Source: Erinaceus europaeus
Lineage: Eukaryota > Chordata > Mammalia > Eulipotyphla > Erinaceidae
NCBI RefSeq assembly: GCF_950295315.1
Contig: NC_080162.1
Span: 74,841,843 to 74,905,842, forward strand
Length of the DNA stretch: 64,000 nucleotides
Reading direction: 5' to 3'
Positions within the stretch are counted from its first letter, which is position 1. Each line of letters starts with the position of its first letter. Shown piece by piece: positions 10,701 to 26,000 of this stretch. A program made the translations under genes and the position numbers. The notes beneath the pieces are model-generated. The model saw only the letters and a program-made list of their open reading frames with translations, was not told the origin of the DNA and made no database searches.

Positions 10701-13700
10701 TTTTAGTACTTCAGCTTGCTTCATGTTAGACTCTTGGAAGTTATGACTGACTGCTTTTTGAGGAAATATCTTACTGCTTTTGCTGCTGATCTCATACTTT
10801 CTTGTATTCTTTTGTTTATACTTCAATTTGTGGTATTTTCCTCAGTGAAATTCCTAAAAATTGCAGAGAGACACCTGACAGAACTCCCACCTTCTGCGAC
10901 CCCAAAAGAATTTTAGTCCATACCCCTATAGAGGGAAAAATGAGAGGGGAAGATGACCAGAGGGCCCTGAACTCCCTACTCCATCAAGACCTGGAGAAAG
11001 AAGAAGGGAAAAAAAACGGAAGGACGTCTAGAAGTAGTATGAGGTGTAGGTGTGACTTAGAAGGGAAGAGAAGCAGGACCATAGGGGAAAAATGGCAGAT
11101 ACATATAGAAATATAGACAGGTAGCCATAAGAATAATAGTCAACCCATATCTGCAACCTTGGGAGAACGAACAGTGTACTGCAGGCTCCAGTGGAGGGAA
11201 AAGGGATATAGAACTCTTGGTGGTGGGAATGGTGAGGAAATATACCTGTTATCTTAATTATTTTGTAAAACAATATTAAGTGACTAATGCAATTAAAAGA
11301 AAGAGACATCTGAAACACTGCATCACTTGTGAAACTCCCCCATGCAGGTGTGGGTCAGGGACTTGCGCCCAGGTTCTTGTATATGGTGATGTGTACATTA
11401 TTCAAGGTATAACATCACCTGCCCTCTCAATCAAATTAACTTTTGGATACTTGATTTTTCTGTTTTAGATTTCACCAAGGGTTCTGCTGCTTAGCCAGAA
11501 TATATAAAATTTTAAATTGAGAGTATTGATCAACTGTGGCTTATGGTGGTATCAGGGATTGAACCTGGTATCTTGGATCCTCAGTCATGATTTTTTTTTT
11601 TAAATTTTTTTGCCTCCAGGGTTATCTCTGGGGCTTGGTGCCTGCACTACAAATCTGCTGCTCCTGGAGGCCAATTTTACCCTTTTGTTGCTGTTGTTGT
11701 TGTTGTTATTATTGTTATTGCTGCCATTGTTGTTGGATAGGACAGAGAAATCAAAAGAGGAGGGGAAGACAGGGGGAGAGAGATAGACAACTGTAGACCT
11801 GGTTCACTGTTCTTGAAGCAACTTCCCTGCAGGTGGGTGGGGGGGAGCCTTGAACCAGGCTCTTAGGTGCGGGTCCTTGCACTTTGTACCATGAGCACTT
11901 AACCAGCTACGCTACTGCCTGGCCTCCAGTCATGAACTTCTGTGCCTTTTCCTGGGCCTTAGAATTCTATCTATATATGCTATACCTAGTGTGCTACAAC
12001 CCAGCCTTTCTCTAAGAAATCTGTTTTAAATAGTATTTGTTTATGTGTATCCATACATGTACTCACACATTATCTGTTGTCCATCTCCAACTTATTTCTT
12101 TGTAAAAATCTTTAATATTTATTTTTTCTTTTGTTGCCCTTGTTTTTTATTGTTGTTATTGATGCCATCGTTGTTAGATAGGACAGAGAGAAATGGAAAG
12201 AGGAGGGGAAGACGGGGAGAGAAAGACACCTGTAGACCTCCTTTACGTAAAGCCTGTGGAGAGAAAGACACCTGCAGACCTCCTTTACGTAAAGCCTGTG
12301 AAGTGACTCCCCTGCAGGTGTGGAGCCGGGGGCTGGAACCAGGATCCTTACGCTGGTCCTTGCACTTCTCACCATGTGCGCTTAATCCACTGCATTACCA
12401 CCCGACTCTCCCTCCAACTTATTTCTTTGAAAGTTGGGTACTGACTAGTTTTTGCTCTCTTGCAGTTGATAACACTTATTACAAAGAAGAGGAAAAAGAA
12501 AACCTGGTGAACCAGTCTATTCCATCACCTGCTTGTACTTCCCTGAAAGTCAAGGGAACCACACCAAAAAGTACTCCATCCCAGCCTCAAAGGTAAGACT
12601 TTCAAGACAGAAGTGGTGGTGATATTAATAATAAACAAAGGTGGGTTACTGAGTGGAGCACCCATTACAAGTCCTATGCTATACTAGATGTTTTATGTTA
12701 CCTTGATTTGATTTTCATAATATCTCTGAGTTGAAGGCAACATGCTTAATTTTTTCAAAGATATTTACTTCATGATAGAGAATAAAAGAGGCCAGAGTAC
12801 CATTCCAGCAATTAGCATTGTCAGGGATTTAACCTGGGGACTAATGGGTGCAAGTCCTGTGGTCTGCCATAGAGCCGTCTTCCCTGCTGCAATACGCTTA
12901 ATTTATAGACAACAGATGAAGAGATACTAGATTGCTAGAAGTAGGCAAGTTTATTTCAAAGCCAAGATTCAAACTCACTGCTTTGGTTTGAAAACCCTTG
13001 CTATTAGTACCATCACCATAATTACAATTACATTTACTTTAATATACACATAATTTTGCCTGTTCTCTGTCATATATGTATATAAATGAGAATGAGAGAG
13101 AAAACCAGAGCATTATCACATTGTGATACTGGTGGCACACTTGGTTAAACACACACATTACAGTGCACAAAGACACAGATTCAAGCTCCTGGTCCCTACC
13201 TTCAGGGGGGAAGCTTCACGAGTGGTGAAGTAGGGCTGCAGTGTCTCTCTGTCTCTTTCTCTATCTTCCCCTCCCCTCTCAACTCCTCTCTATCCGATAA
13301 TAAAAAAACAAAATAAAGAGAAATAATTGCTTCCCTCCCCCTTTTCTTCCAGGTCCAGCACTCTCTTCCCCTCAAAGCCACACATAATCCTGTTACTACC
13401 TCCATATGTTCCTCTCCTTTTCCTCCTCTTTCTCTGGGTCTTGATGGAGCTGGAGTTCAAAGCCCTCTTATCCTTTTACTCCTGTCACTTCTCTCCCACT
13501 GGGAGTATAGATCAAAATTACTATTGGGGGGCAGAAGGTTGGAGTTCTAGCTTCTGTAATTGCTTCTCTGTTGGACGTGGGTATGGATCGGCTGCTCCAT
13601 ACCCCCAACCTGTTTCTGTCTTTCCCTAGTTGGGTAGAGCTCTGGAGAGGTGAGGTTCCAGGATACATGTGAGGTCATCTGCCCACAGTTGTCAGGATGG

Positions 13701-16700
13701 AATCCTGATAGCACCTGCAACTTGGTGTCTGGAGGGTGGCAGGACATTAAGTGAGACAAAATGGTTAATGAACAGGAACCAAAAAGTAGGAATAGGGCAG
13801 ATGAGATTAGGGATCTGAGGATGGAAGAAAGCTAGGAAGCCCACTTTAGGCATGTTTCTAGGGGCCCATGATTATGATTGTTTTTGCTTGAGTTTGATAG
13901 CTAACATGAATTTGAATAAAAAATACTGTCTGAGAAAATGGTATCAGAGTAGAGAAAAGGGCTAGAGAGTTGGATTAGGGCAAAGAATATTTCCCACTCT
14001 TGAAAAAATTCTATGGATTTAAAAAAAAAATTAACTACCTCCATCCATCCAACCCAGGTCATATATATATATTTAGCACCAGAGCCTGTGTAACCTCTGA
14101 GTCTCTGTCGGTTTGTGCTCGCAGCTCCTGGTCACAGCTGGGAACAAACATTGTAGGCTGCATTCGTTTCAGGACCAGTCTTCTTCAGAGACTGGGGCAG
14201 TCCCCATCATCACTGTTTTATGGTGAGGCAAGGTCCTGGGAAGGCCCGCAAGAGGGCTTGTGCTGACTTTCCTGATGAAAATAACCGATAGAAAGTAACC
14301 TTAATTCTAAAGCTTCCACCACTGTAGTGGGACCTGTTTTTTTTTTTTTTTTTTTAATTTATTGATTGGACAGAGACAGCCAGAAATCGAGAGGTTAGGG
14401 GGAGATTGTGAGACAGAGAGACACCTACAGCCCTGCTTCACCACTCATAAAGCTTTCCCTCCTGCAGGTGGGGACCGGGGGCTTGAACCTGGGTCCTGGT
14501 GCATTATAACGTGTGCTCAACCAGGTGCGCCATCCCCCAGCCCCAGGACTAGTTTTATTTTATTATTGTTTTTTTTTAATTTTAAAATTTTTTAAAAAAA
14601 TATATTTATTTTATTTATTCCCTTTTGTTGCCCTTGTTGTTTTATTGTTGTAGTTATTATTGTTGTCGTCATTGTTGGATAGGACATAGAGAAATGGAGA
14701 GAGGAGGGGAAGACAGAGAGGAGGAGAGAAAGACAAACACCTGCAGACCTGCTTCACCGCCTGTGAAGCGACTCCCCTGCAGGTGGGGAGCCGGGGTTCG
14801 AACCGGGATCCTTATGCCCATCCTTGTGCTTTGCGCCACCTGCGCTTAACCCGCTGCGCTACAGCCCGACTCCCTTTTTTTTTAAATTTTTTAAAAATAT
14901 TTATTTATTCCCTTTTATTGCCCTTTTTATTGTTGTAGCTATTATTGTTGTTATTGATGTCATTGTTGGATAGGACAGAGAGAAATGGAGAGAGGAGGGG
15001 AAGGCAGAGAGGGGGAGAGAAAGATAGACACCTGCAGACCTGCTTTACCACTTGTGAAGCGACTCCCCTGCAGGTGGGGAGCTGGGGGCTCAAACTGGGA
15101 TCCTTATCCAGTCCTTGCGCTTTGTGCCACTTGTGCTTAACCCGATGCACTACTGCCTGACTTCCCTCGGGACTAGTTTTAACCATGGTCACATATATGA
15201 AGAAAATGCTTTGCCTTTTAACATGGATGTCTCACTTGTATCTTCTTGCTTTTTCTTTGGAATTCTGGGTCTCTTCTATGTATGCATCACTTTAAAAGAA
15301 TTTATGTAGAGTTTATTTTTAATTTTTTAAAATACATATTTTTAATTTATTAATTGCATAGAGAAATCGAGAGGGGGTGGGGAGATAGAGAGGGAAAGAA
15401 AAAGAGAGATAACCTGTCGTCCTACTTTACCACTTGTGAAGCTTTTCCACTGTAGGTGGGGACCAGGTCTTTGTGCACTGTAATGTGAGCTCTTATTCAG
15501 GTGTGCCATCCCCTGGCCCCTGTGTAGTTTTTATCTAGATTTTGCATGACACATCTCCTATACTTTATTTTTCATGATTTTCCTTCTAAATTTCCATTTC
15601 TGTAGTGGCATTGAATTCTGTTACTCTGTGAAACTGCCTATGTAGGAAATACTCTCAGGCAAAAAAAAAAGCACTACTAACTCAAAATTCTTATTCTTTA
15701 TACTTGCTGTTTTTCAAGGAGAAAAAAAGCCCTCGTTTATAGCTGCTTTTGATCACTGTCCCGTTCCTCCAAATAGTCATATGTTTGTCTTTAATTTAAC
15801 AAATCCATTCTTCATTACAAAAAATTTGAATATGTTTTCTTTCCAAACTAATATACTGTTGGGTTTTCAGAAAAGTCATGATGCATTTTTGTATAGAAAA
15901 ACACATTGGGAGCCAGGTGGTGGTGCATCTGATTGAGCATGCATGTTATAATGCTCAGGGACCCAGGGTCACGCCCCCAGTCCCCACCCTCTGGGGGAAA
16001 GCTTTATGACTGGTGAAGCAGTGCTGCAGGTGTCTCTCAGTCTCTCTCCTGCTCTGTCTCCCTTTCCCTGTCAATTTCTGGCTGTTTATACAACAAATAA
16101 GCAAAGATAATAATAAAAATAAAAAAAGAAAAACACATCATAACTTTTCCAACAACTCAATATATTTATGAGTGGCATAAATGGGATGTATGATAAAGAA
16201 AAGTAGTGAATACTTTAAAAATCAATATAGTGCTTTTGTCAGTTTTTAGTTTTTCTTATCTTTGAAAAGATCTTTATTTATTGATAGAGACAACTAGAAA
16301 TCAAGAGGCAAGGCAGTGATAGGGAGAGAGACACCTGTAACACTGCTTCACTTACAAAGCTTCCCCCCTACAGGTGGGGACCAGCGGCTCAAACCCAGAT
16401 TCTATTTATTTATTTAAAAAAAAAAAAAGGAAACATTAACAAAACCGTAGGATAGGAGGGGTACACCTCCACACAATTCCCACCACTCGATCTATATATC
16501 CCATCCCCTCCCCTGATAGCTTTTCCATTCTTTATCCCTCTGGGAATATGTACCCAAGGTCATTGTGGGTTGCAGAAGGTGGAAGGTTTGGCTTCTGTAA
16601 TTGCTTCCTGGCTGAACATGGGCGTTGACTGGTCGATCCATACTCCCAGTCTGCCTCTTTCCCTAGCAGGGTGGGTCTCTGGGGAATCGGAGCTCCAGGA

Positions 16701-18017
16701 CACATTGTTGGGGTTGTCTGTCCAGGGAATTCTGGTTGGCATCATGCTGGCATCTGGAACCTGGTGGCTGAAAAGAGAGTTAACATACAAAGCCAAACAA
16801 ATTGTTGAACAATTATGGACCTAAAGGCTGGAATAGTGCAGATGAAGTGTTGAGGGATACTTACTGCAGACTATTGTGTGTTTTTGCTTTAAGGTATATA
16901 TTTTGCCCTCATTTGTGGATAAGTGTGAACATATGCTCTATCTCAGGGGACCTGGTCTATATCTAGGTTTTGGGACTTTGTAAGTAAACCACCTGGAATG
17001 GAATTAGAGAATACTATGAAAGGAAAGGTCTGATCCGAGTAATGAAGCTGAAGGGTTGTCGTTTCCACACCTGAAGTCTCTGGACACAGTCTGAAGTGAA
17101 GCATGCTGAGGTGGCACTCATTGTGTTGATTAGGTTGGGATTGGCGGATGCAATATTATTTGATATGAAATGAGAGAAGCATGCAGGAAAGTGAGCCCCA
17201 CCCTGAGGTTCCAGGACTGGGGGAAGTATAGGCTCTATAGTGGAAATGTGAGGTTCCTGCTGTCTTAAGGTTCAAGAAGACAATGAATAGTTATTGTTAT
17301 CATCACAGTATTTGGTAATTGGGTTAACTCTGAAAAGTCCCTTTGTTAGGGTTTGCTGTATAATACTCAGTATCTTGTATTGAACCCAGATTCTTGCACT
17401 TTATAACATGTATGCTCAACTAGGTGTGTCACCACCTGGCTCTATTTTTTTTTTTAATGTAATTTTCTAATTATTATTTATCTTCCCTTTTGTTGCCCCC
17501 CCCCTTTTTTGTGAGATAACCAATTTTATTTTATTTGAATTTTTTTTAAATGTCTTTATTGGGGAATTAATGTTTTACTTTCAACAGTAAATACAATAGT
17601 TTGTACATGCATAACATTCCCCAGTTTTCCATATAACAATACAACCCCCACTAGGTCCTCTCATCTTTCTCAGCTCTGTATTCTCCCCACCCACCCCAGA
17701 GTCTTTTACATTGGTGCAAGCCCCCCCCCTTTTATTGTTGTAGTTATTGTTGATGATGTCACCCTTGTTGGAGAGAACAGGGAGAAATAGAGAGAGAGGA
17801 TGGGAGGACAGAGGGGGGAAGAAAGACAGACACCTGCAGATCTGCTTCACCAACTGTGAAGCGACTCCCTTGCACGTGAGCTGGGGCTCCAATTGGGATC
17901 CTTAAGCTGTTCCTTGCACTTTGTGCCACCTGCGCTACTGCCCGACCCCCAGTTTTCTGTTTCTTAGAACAAGTGGTGATTTCATGAATTTTTACTTAGT
18001 CATTTGACTTTTTTCTC

Positions 18018-18060
<43 letters not shown>

Positions 18061-20024
18061 CTCTCTCTCTCTCTTTCCCTCTCTCTTTTTCTCTCTTTTT
18101 CTTTCTTTCGTGTGTGTAGTTCTAGGTATGTGTTACATTCTACCAAAATGGAGGAGTGTGTAGCTAAGAAAAAGCAAAAATAAATACCCTAGGCAATTTC
18201 TAGGAGATATGATCTGATCTCATTCTTGATAATACTTTCCTACTGTCATCTTGGATGAAGTTTGAAGGAATCATGTTTAGTGAGATAAGACAAAGTGAAG
18301 AATGAAGGTGGGATCTTCTCACTCACAGACAGAAGTTGAGAAATAAGAACAGAAAGTGGAAAAACAAAATATAACTTGGATTGGGTTTCTTGTATTGCAC
18401 CAAAGCAAAGGACTCTGGAGAGGCGGTGGGAAGGGTGGTGGTTTCTTTCACGTCCTGATACATGATAGTGGAGGAGGATCTAGGCTGGGAGTGATAGTGT
18501 TTTGGAGAAAATAGAGAAAATTTATACATGTCCCAACAACTATCTGCAGTAAAACCATTAATCTACCCAATTAAAAAAATAATTTCTTACTATCAGAGAC
18601 ATGTCACTTCATCTTTTTTTACTTTTTTATTTACATCCAGGAGGTACCTAGGTATTTTTTTTAATTATCTTTTTATTTATTGGATAGAGACAGCCAGAAA
18701 TCAGATGGGAAGAAGGAGATAGAGAGGGAGAGAGACACCTGCAGCACTGCTTCACCACTCGTGAAGATTTCTCCTTGCAGGTGGGGTCCAGACATTTGTT
18801 ATACATTTTGTCAAATTTTCTACCACAGACGATCTCTTCGGCTGTCTGCTCAGAAAAAATCAGAACAGAAAGAAAAACAGTATGTAAAACTGAAAGCAAA
18901 GAGATGTGCTACTCCTGTAATCATTGATGAAATTCTACCCTCCAAAAAAATGAAAGTGTAAGTAACCATAACTTCTGTCCGTTGGCATGTTTATTTTATT
19001 TTGTTGAGACCGAGAATTTAAGAAGGAAGGGGAAAAAAGAGAAAGACATCAGCAGCCCTGCTTCATCACTTAAAAAGCTTCCCCTCTTCATGTGGGGACC
19101 AGGGCTTGAACCTGAGTCCTTGTACACTGTAATGAGTGCACTTAACCAGGTCTCTGGCATAGGATTTTTTTTTTCCCAGTTGAGTCTTATGGTTAGTTGC
19201 AAGAAAAGATAATGTTTATTCCTCCTTTTATCTTTTAGAGGATATTTTGCTATAAGCAATGACCTATTAGCAAGAGTGATTTAGAGAATACTGTCACACA
19301 CATATATTTTAATATTTTATTTATTTATTTATTTATTTATTTATATTTATTTTTGAGAGAGAAACACCAAAGCACTGCTCAGCTCTGGCTTATGTGGTGG
19401 TATGGGGGATTGAACCTGGAACTTTTGGAGCTTCAGGCACGAGAGCCTGTTTGCATAACGATTATGCTATTTCCTCTGCCCGAGAGTATTTTATTTGCTT
19501 CAGAGAAATCTAAAGATAGTTTTTTTGTTGGCCTGGGTTCATTGACTGAATAATGCCAAGGCAGTATTTATGCGTATAGAGCTTCTTAGTTTCTTCCTTG
19601 TGCTCATTGCCTGACTGTTACATGATAGCTATGATTTCTCTAGATATCTTTTCCACAATCAAATGGAAAACAAGGATATTGCAAAATAAGAGGGGTTGCA
19701 CTCATCAGGAAAATATTTTCCTGTTCTAAGCAAAATTGGGGCCATTAAAATGGTGCTATATTAATAATGAAAGATATTAGAGAGGCAACTGTGGGTCTCC
19801 CACTTGATTGCTTATGAGCAGTTAAAGTCTTATCACTTGGGCAGGGGTAGATAGCATAATGGTTTTGCAAACAGACTCTCATACCTGAGGCTCCAAAGTC
19901 CCAGGTTCAATCCCCTGCACGACCATAAGCCAGAGCTGAGCAGTGCTCTGGTTAAAACAAAAAACAAACAAAATCTTACCACTTGTCAATATTCACTTTC
20001 ACTTATGTTGTCAATCATAACCTA

Positions 20025-20075
<51 letters not shown>

Positions 20076-23000
20076 GTATAGGTGACCTGATAAAGACTAT
20101 TTGAAGAACCTTCAGTTGAAACATGTTGTCTTAAAGAATGAGAAACTTTTAGCCATATTAGGTTTTGGAAAGGGGTGGTAAACAGTAATCTTTGAGGATA
20201 TTGAGAAAATAAATTTTTTTTTAAAAAGATTTTATTTATTCATGAATATAGAAGGAGAGAAAGAGAGAGAGAAGAACCAGACATCACTCTGGTACATGTG
20301 CTGCCAGGGATTGAACTCTGGACCTCATGCTTGAGAATCTAATGCTTTATCCACTGTGCCACCTCCCGGACCACAGAGAAAATAAATTTTTTAAAATTAT
20401 CTTTATTTATTTATTGGATAGAGACAGCCAGAGATTGAAAGGGAAGGGGGAGCTAGAGAGGGAGAGAGAAGGAGAGACACCTACACCACTGCTTGACCAT
20501 TTGCAAAGCTCTCCTCCCCCCCCCCCCCCCCCAGGTGGGGACTGGAGGCTGGAACCCGGGTCCTTACACATTGTATTATGTGCCACCGCCTGGCCCCGAG
20601 AAAATTAATTTTTGTTCTTCAAATTCAAGGTCTAACAATAAAAAAGAGCCAGAGGAACAGGAAGACGGTAGTGCTTATCAAAATACTCCTGAAAAGGCTG
20701 AGTCTTCAGAGAAAGCCAAAGGCAGACAGACTGTACCATGTATACCACCTGGAAGGTATGTTTCTTTCCTGAATTTAAACTTCAGAGTTGGTGCTAGCTA
20801 GAAGACAGTGTACCCTGTAGAACTTGTGCCTTGCCATTTTCTTTTTTTTCTTTTAAAATATTTATTTATTCCCTTTTGTTGCCCTTGTTTTATTGTTGTA
20901 GTTATTATTGTTGTTGTTGTTGGATAGGACAGAGAGAAATGGAGAGAGGAGGGGAAAACAGAGAGGGAGAGAAAGACAGACACTTGCAGACCTACTTCAC
21001 CACCTATGAAGCGACTCCTCTGCAGGTGGGGATCTTTAATCCAGTCCTCCTGCTTTGCGCCTCCTGCGCTTTACCTGCTGCACTACTTTCTGACTCCCAT
21101 ACCTTGCCATTTTCAAGGCTTTGGTACCGCATGGAAACACCATGCATGGCAATAGGAGAGCTTCATTCATGGATGACGATAAATTATTACTTACATTTTT
21201 TATTTAGAGAGGGAGAGTGAGAGAGATAGGAGAGAGAAGACAGTATATTATAGCTCTGATATGTCATCCATTGTGTTCCCATGTGGTACTTAGGCTCAAA
21301 CCTAGGAGCTTGTGCATGGGAATATACTATAATGAATGATTTCCTGTTGAAAATGCAGTTTTTAGTTTTTCATTATTAGTAAGTAATTGGTGAATATTTT
21401 TATAGGCAGAGTCTTTTCTCTGAGTTGCCTTCTTAGGTTAAGAAAAAAGAAATGCTTTGATTAAGGGTATTAATGTTTACATTTATTGCCAATTTTATTT
21501 CTGAAATGAATGTACAGTCTTACAGTTCAACTTTGAATGAATATATATATAATTTCTCTACTTTTAAAATGATCTCAAATTTACTTTGGCACAATATTGA
21601 TGTAATATTTAATTTTTCTTTGCTGAAAAATTTCATTACTGTTGTTATAAATGTCTTTCCTATTATTTCTTCTTGAGGGAATTACCTGCTTGCCTTTTCT
21701 GTTTATCTATAGGTAGTCTTAGGGTTATTCTCATTACTAAGAATGACCAAATTAAATGTTTGTACTTCTTCAAAAGTGTTAGCTAATTTATGAGTCACAA
21801 ATATTTTACAGAGGAATAAACTGCCTCAAGTTTTCTTAAGTAACATAAGCAGAAGATGAACTGACAGGATTAGGTTTTAAATTTTGAAGTCTGTCCTCTC
21901 TATCAGAGCACATTTTACATCTATTAAACTTTGGTCATACTTGATGCAAATACATTTATCACTTTGTTAATACTTTAATTTTTCTTGTGCTGTAAAGCTA
22001 TCATTATAGTATGATTTGTGGTATTTGTAGTATCTTTTTCTAAATATTTTTTATCAGTGATTTAATATAGGTTTACAAAATTGTACGATAACAGGGGTGT
22101 AATTGTATACAATTCCCAGAACCACGGGTCTATGTCCCTATCCATATGTAACTACATACATACATATATCTGCTAAAAACTTCCTTATCACTTTGTATCA
22201 GCAATGTTAAGTGGTTTTAAACATTAGATATTTTTTTATTCCCTTTTTTTTTTTTTGCCTCCAGGGTTATTGTGAATCTGCTGCTCCTAGAAGCTATTTT
22301 TTTCTTTTTTGTTGCCCTTGTTATTCTTGTTGGATAGGACAGAGAAAAATTGAGAGTGGAGGGGAAGACAGAGAGAGGAAGAGAAAGATACCTGCAGACC
22401 TGCTTCACCGCTTGTGAAGAAACCTTCCTGCAGTTGGGGAGCTGGGGTCTCAGACCAGGATCCTTAACATCAGTCCTTGCGCTTTGTGCTGTGTGTGCTT
22501 AACCCATTGTGCTACTGCCCAACCCCCTTCACTTCCTTTCTAAATCACCCTTACACCTATTACTACTTCTAGGTGTCTTTTCTTTTCTGGCTTCCTGTGG
22601 TGTTTTCCAGATTCACTTTCATTTCAGTGATGGCATAAAAACAAGATTCCTATTGATAGATGCTTCATCTTTATATTGCTTTTGGCTACTTTTATGAAAG
22701 TTTAATATTTTGGTACAATGCATTTTTATTTCTATAGCGTTTCTATTTATGTTAATATCTATTTTATTTCAGTTTGAAAATTTATGTAATGCTGTTTAGA
22801 TTATTTTGGATCATTGAGTTTCTATTTTATTTCAACTCATTTATTCATTTTCCCTGTAGGCAGAAGATTTTAAAGAGTACTGAGGAACAAGAGTTGGAGA
22901 AGAGAATGAAAATGCAACAGGAAGTGGTGGAGATGCGGAAAAGGAATGAAGAATTCAAGAAAATTGCTCTCGCAGGAATAGGTCAGTTTGGCTCTGGTTG

Positions 23001-26000
23001 AGTGGAGCTATAAGGGGAGCTTCTTGTACTCTTTATAGGGTCTCTGAGTAATAGAAGGTGATTTCTTTCTTTTTTTAATTTTTAAAGCAATTCTACATTT
23101 ATTTCAACCACAGGACTACACAAAACTGGAGTGAAATAAATATTAATGAGTTTAATTGTAAACTCCACCCACTCCTACTTTACTGTTTTTTAAAGTTTTT
23201 TTAAAATATTGATTTCCTTTTTGTTGCCCTTGTTTTTATTGTTATTGATGTCGTCATTATTGGATAGTACAGAGAGAAATGGAGAGAGGAGGGAAACACA
23301 CAGAGAGGGAGAGAAAGATAGATACCTGCAGACCTGCTTCACTGCCTATGAAGCTGCTCCCCTGCAGGTGGGGAGCCGGGGGCTCCAACTGGGATCCTCA
23401 TGCTGGTCCTGGCGCGTTGACCCACATATGTTTAACCCGCTGCGCTACCACCCGACTCCCTCCAATCCTACTTTACTATTACAGTATAGTCCCTTATTAG
23501 AGTGGTGAGTGTCCTTCCAATTTCCTTATGCTTTTAAGTTTTTAGAAAGTTTTCTATTTCTAATATTTAAGATCTAAGTGGGAAGAAGATCACAATAAAT
23601 ACCTGTGTACTTATCACCCAATTTAAGAAATAAACATCCCCAACTCAATAAAAAGGTGTTTTCAATAGTGGCATAAAAGTTTTTTGTTTTGTCTTTTTTT
23701 AGGACTCTAGATAGAGGTTTTACTTATATTCCAAAGATCATTACTTAGGACATTTTACATAATTGGACCTTTCTTAAAGAGTGCTTTTCCTTCCCACATC
23801 TGACTGTAGAGGGCATGCTCGTCTTTTGCAGAACCTTTTTTTCATGAAAACTTCAAGTAGAACAAGTAGTTCCCTTTTTCTCCTTATTTTCCTATGTACT
23901 AGGAAAAAAGGAACCAGGATTGATCTAGAAGATAAGTTAGTGGAGCAGACCATTCTTTCTTCTGGGAGATTAAAAAAAAAAAACTAGGGAGAAATCTTAT
24001 GACTAAGGAAGCTTAGTGGGGTCAGAGTTCTGCTTTGTTCTGACATAGAGTTGTTATTGAGGGAGTTAGAGCTAGAGTGCTGCTTACTGGATTGAAAAGG
24101 CACCCAAGGAGTTTATAAGTTTTTTCTTCTAGAGATTTTTTAAAAACATTTTTATTATTATTTATTTTCCCTTTTGTTGCCCTGATTGTTTTATTATTAT
24201 TGTAGTTATTGTTGTTGTTGATATCATCATTGTTGGATAGGACAGAGAGAAGTGGAGAGAGGAGGGGAAGACAGAGAGGGGGAAAAGAAAGATACACCTG
24301 CAGACCTGCTTCACCGCTTGTGAAGTGACTCCCTTGCAGGTGGGGAGCCAGGGCTTAAACTGGCTTTTAGAGATTTTTATTAAACTCTTTTATGTCAATC
24401 CAGACTTTTCCTGTCAAAAGTATTCTAGTTACTCTGTGCCTTCCAAACTGTGATTTTACCTATGAGATAGAATTCTTCTTACTTGTTCTACTACCTGTTT
24501 ATAGCCTGATTAGATGACCTCAAACCTAGTAGTACTCAGTGAATAAGGCACGTACTGTACTGTCCCAAGTTTTTCATTTTGGGGATTTATAGGTAGATAG
24601 TCAACAAAGTCAGATCCATGGTAATAGAAATGTCAAAAAGAGTAGAGGGAAAGGGGATTTATAGAGTCTATTCTTAGTGTTACCTGAATGGTTCACTGTG
24701 TTCTTCACACAGGGCAATCTTTGAAGAAACCTGTGAGTCATGTTACCAAAGCAATTGACTTCCACTTCCGCACAGATGATAGAATCAAACAACAGCCTAA
24801 GAACCAGGAAGATTATAAGGAAGTGGACTTTACATCTGAACTGCGAAAGCATCCTTCATCTCCAGTAGGTTGATGAACTAAATGAATATTCCTTTTACTA
24901 ATTTATAGTGAGGGTTTTATATACAGCATTTGTGTTCACTATTTATAATAGAGAGAAACTTGGTTTTAAGTGGAGATAAATTTAAGAGCACAACTCATGC
25001 CATACCATACTAGAAACCCATAGATTGAATCCTAATACTACATGAGAGCATCATGGATGGTAGGGGAGCTCCATAGATGGTAGAACAGTATTGTGATGTC
25101 TTTCCTCATAGAAGAATGAGAAAATTAACCTGGGAAGGCCATTGAGAAGAGGTGCTATTATTGTGAATGCCTGAGGCCCCAGGGTGCATAAGGAAAATAT
25201 AAATCCTCAGTTTTCTCTATTAGCTATGTGATCTCATATAAATCCCTGGGAACCATCTTATCAGTTTGTGAGAACTGAACTGAAAATATAAAAGACACAG
25301 AGCTGTATGTGGCAAATTATAGTTACAGGCTTTTACAAGTTGCATTGTTATAAAACTATTGATAAGAGCTTGTGTCTTCAAAGTAATATGCAGAATATAA
25401 TAGTGCTTGTATTGAAAATGGAAGTGAGACAAACCCTTGAAATTCCATGCAGTTTTGTTGCCAGAGTACTGATAAAGACAGTAACAATCCTAAATAATTC
25501 TTTTAAAAAATTTTTTTATATTTATTTTCCCTTTTGTTGCCCTTGTTGTTTTTCATGATTGTTGTAGTTATTATTGTTTTTGTTTGTTTTTGTTATTATT
25601 GTTGTTGCTGATGTCGGCATTGTTAGATAGGACAGAGAGAAATGGAGACAGAAGGGGAAGACGGAGAGAAAGATAGACACCTGTAGACCTGCCTCACTGC
25701 TTGTGAAGCAACTCCCCTGCAGGTGGGGAGCTGGGGGCTTGAACTGGGATCCTTATACCAGTCCTTGCGCTTTGTGCCACGTGCGCTTAACCCACTGTGC
25801 TACCACCCAGCTCCCCAATCCTAAATTATTCTAATACTCAGAATCTCTATTTGCATTTGCAGTCATTATTGCCCTTGGTTGAAATTGATTCTTTTCAGTC
25901 TTAAGCTCTGGGATGTGCTTGTTCCTCTGAGAAACAGGTCCTTGTAGAGTTCAGTTTCCAATTAGAGATCAGTTTTATCAAATTTAATAATCCATGAAAT

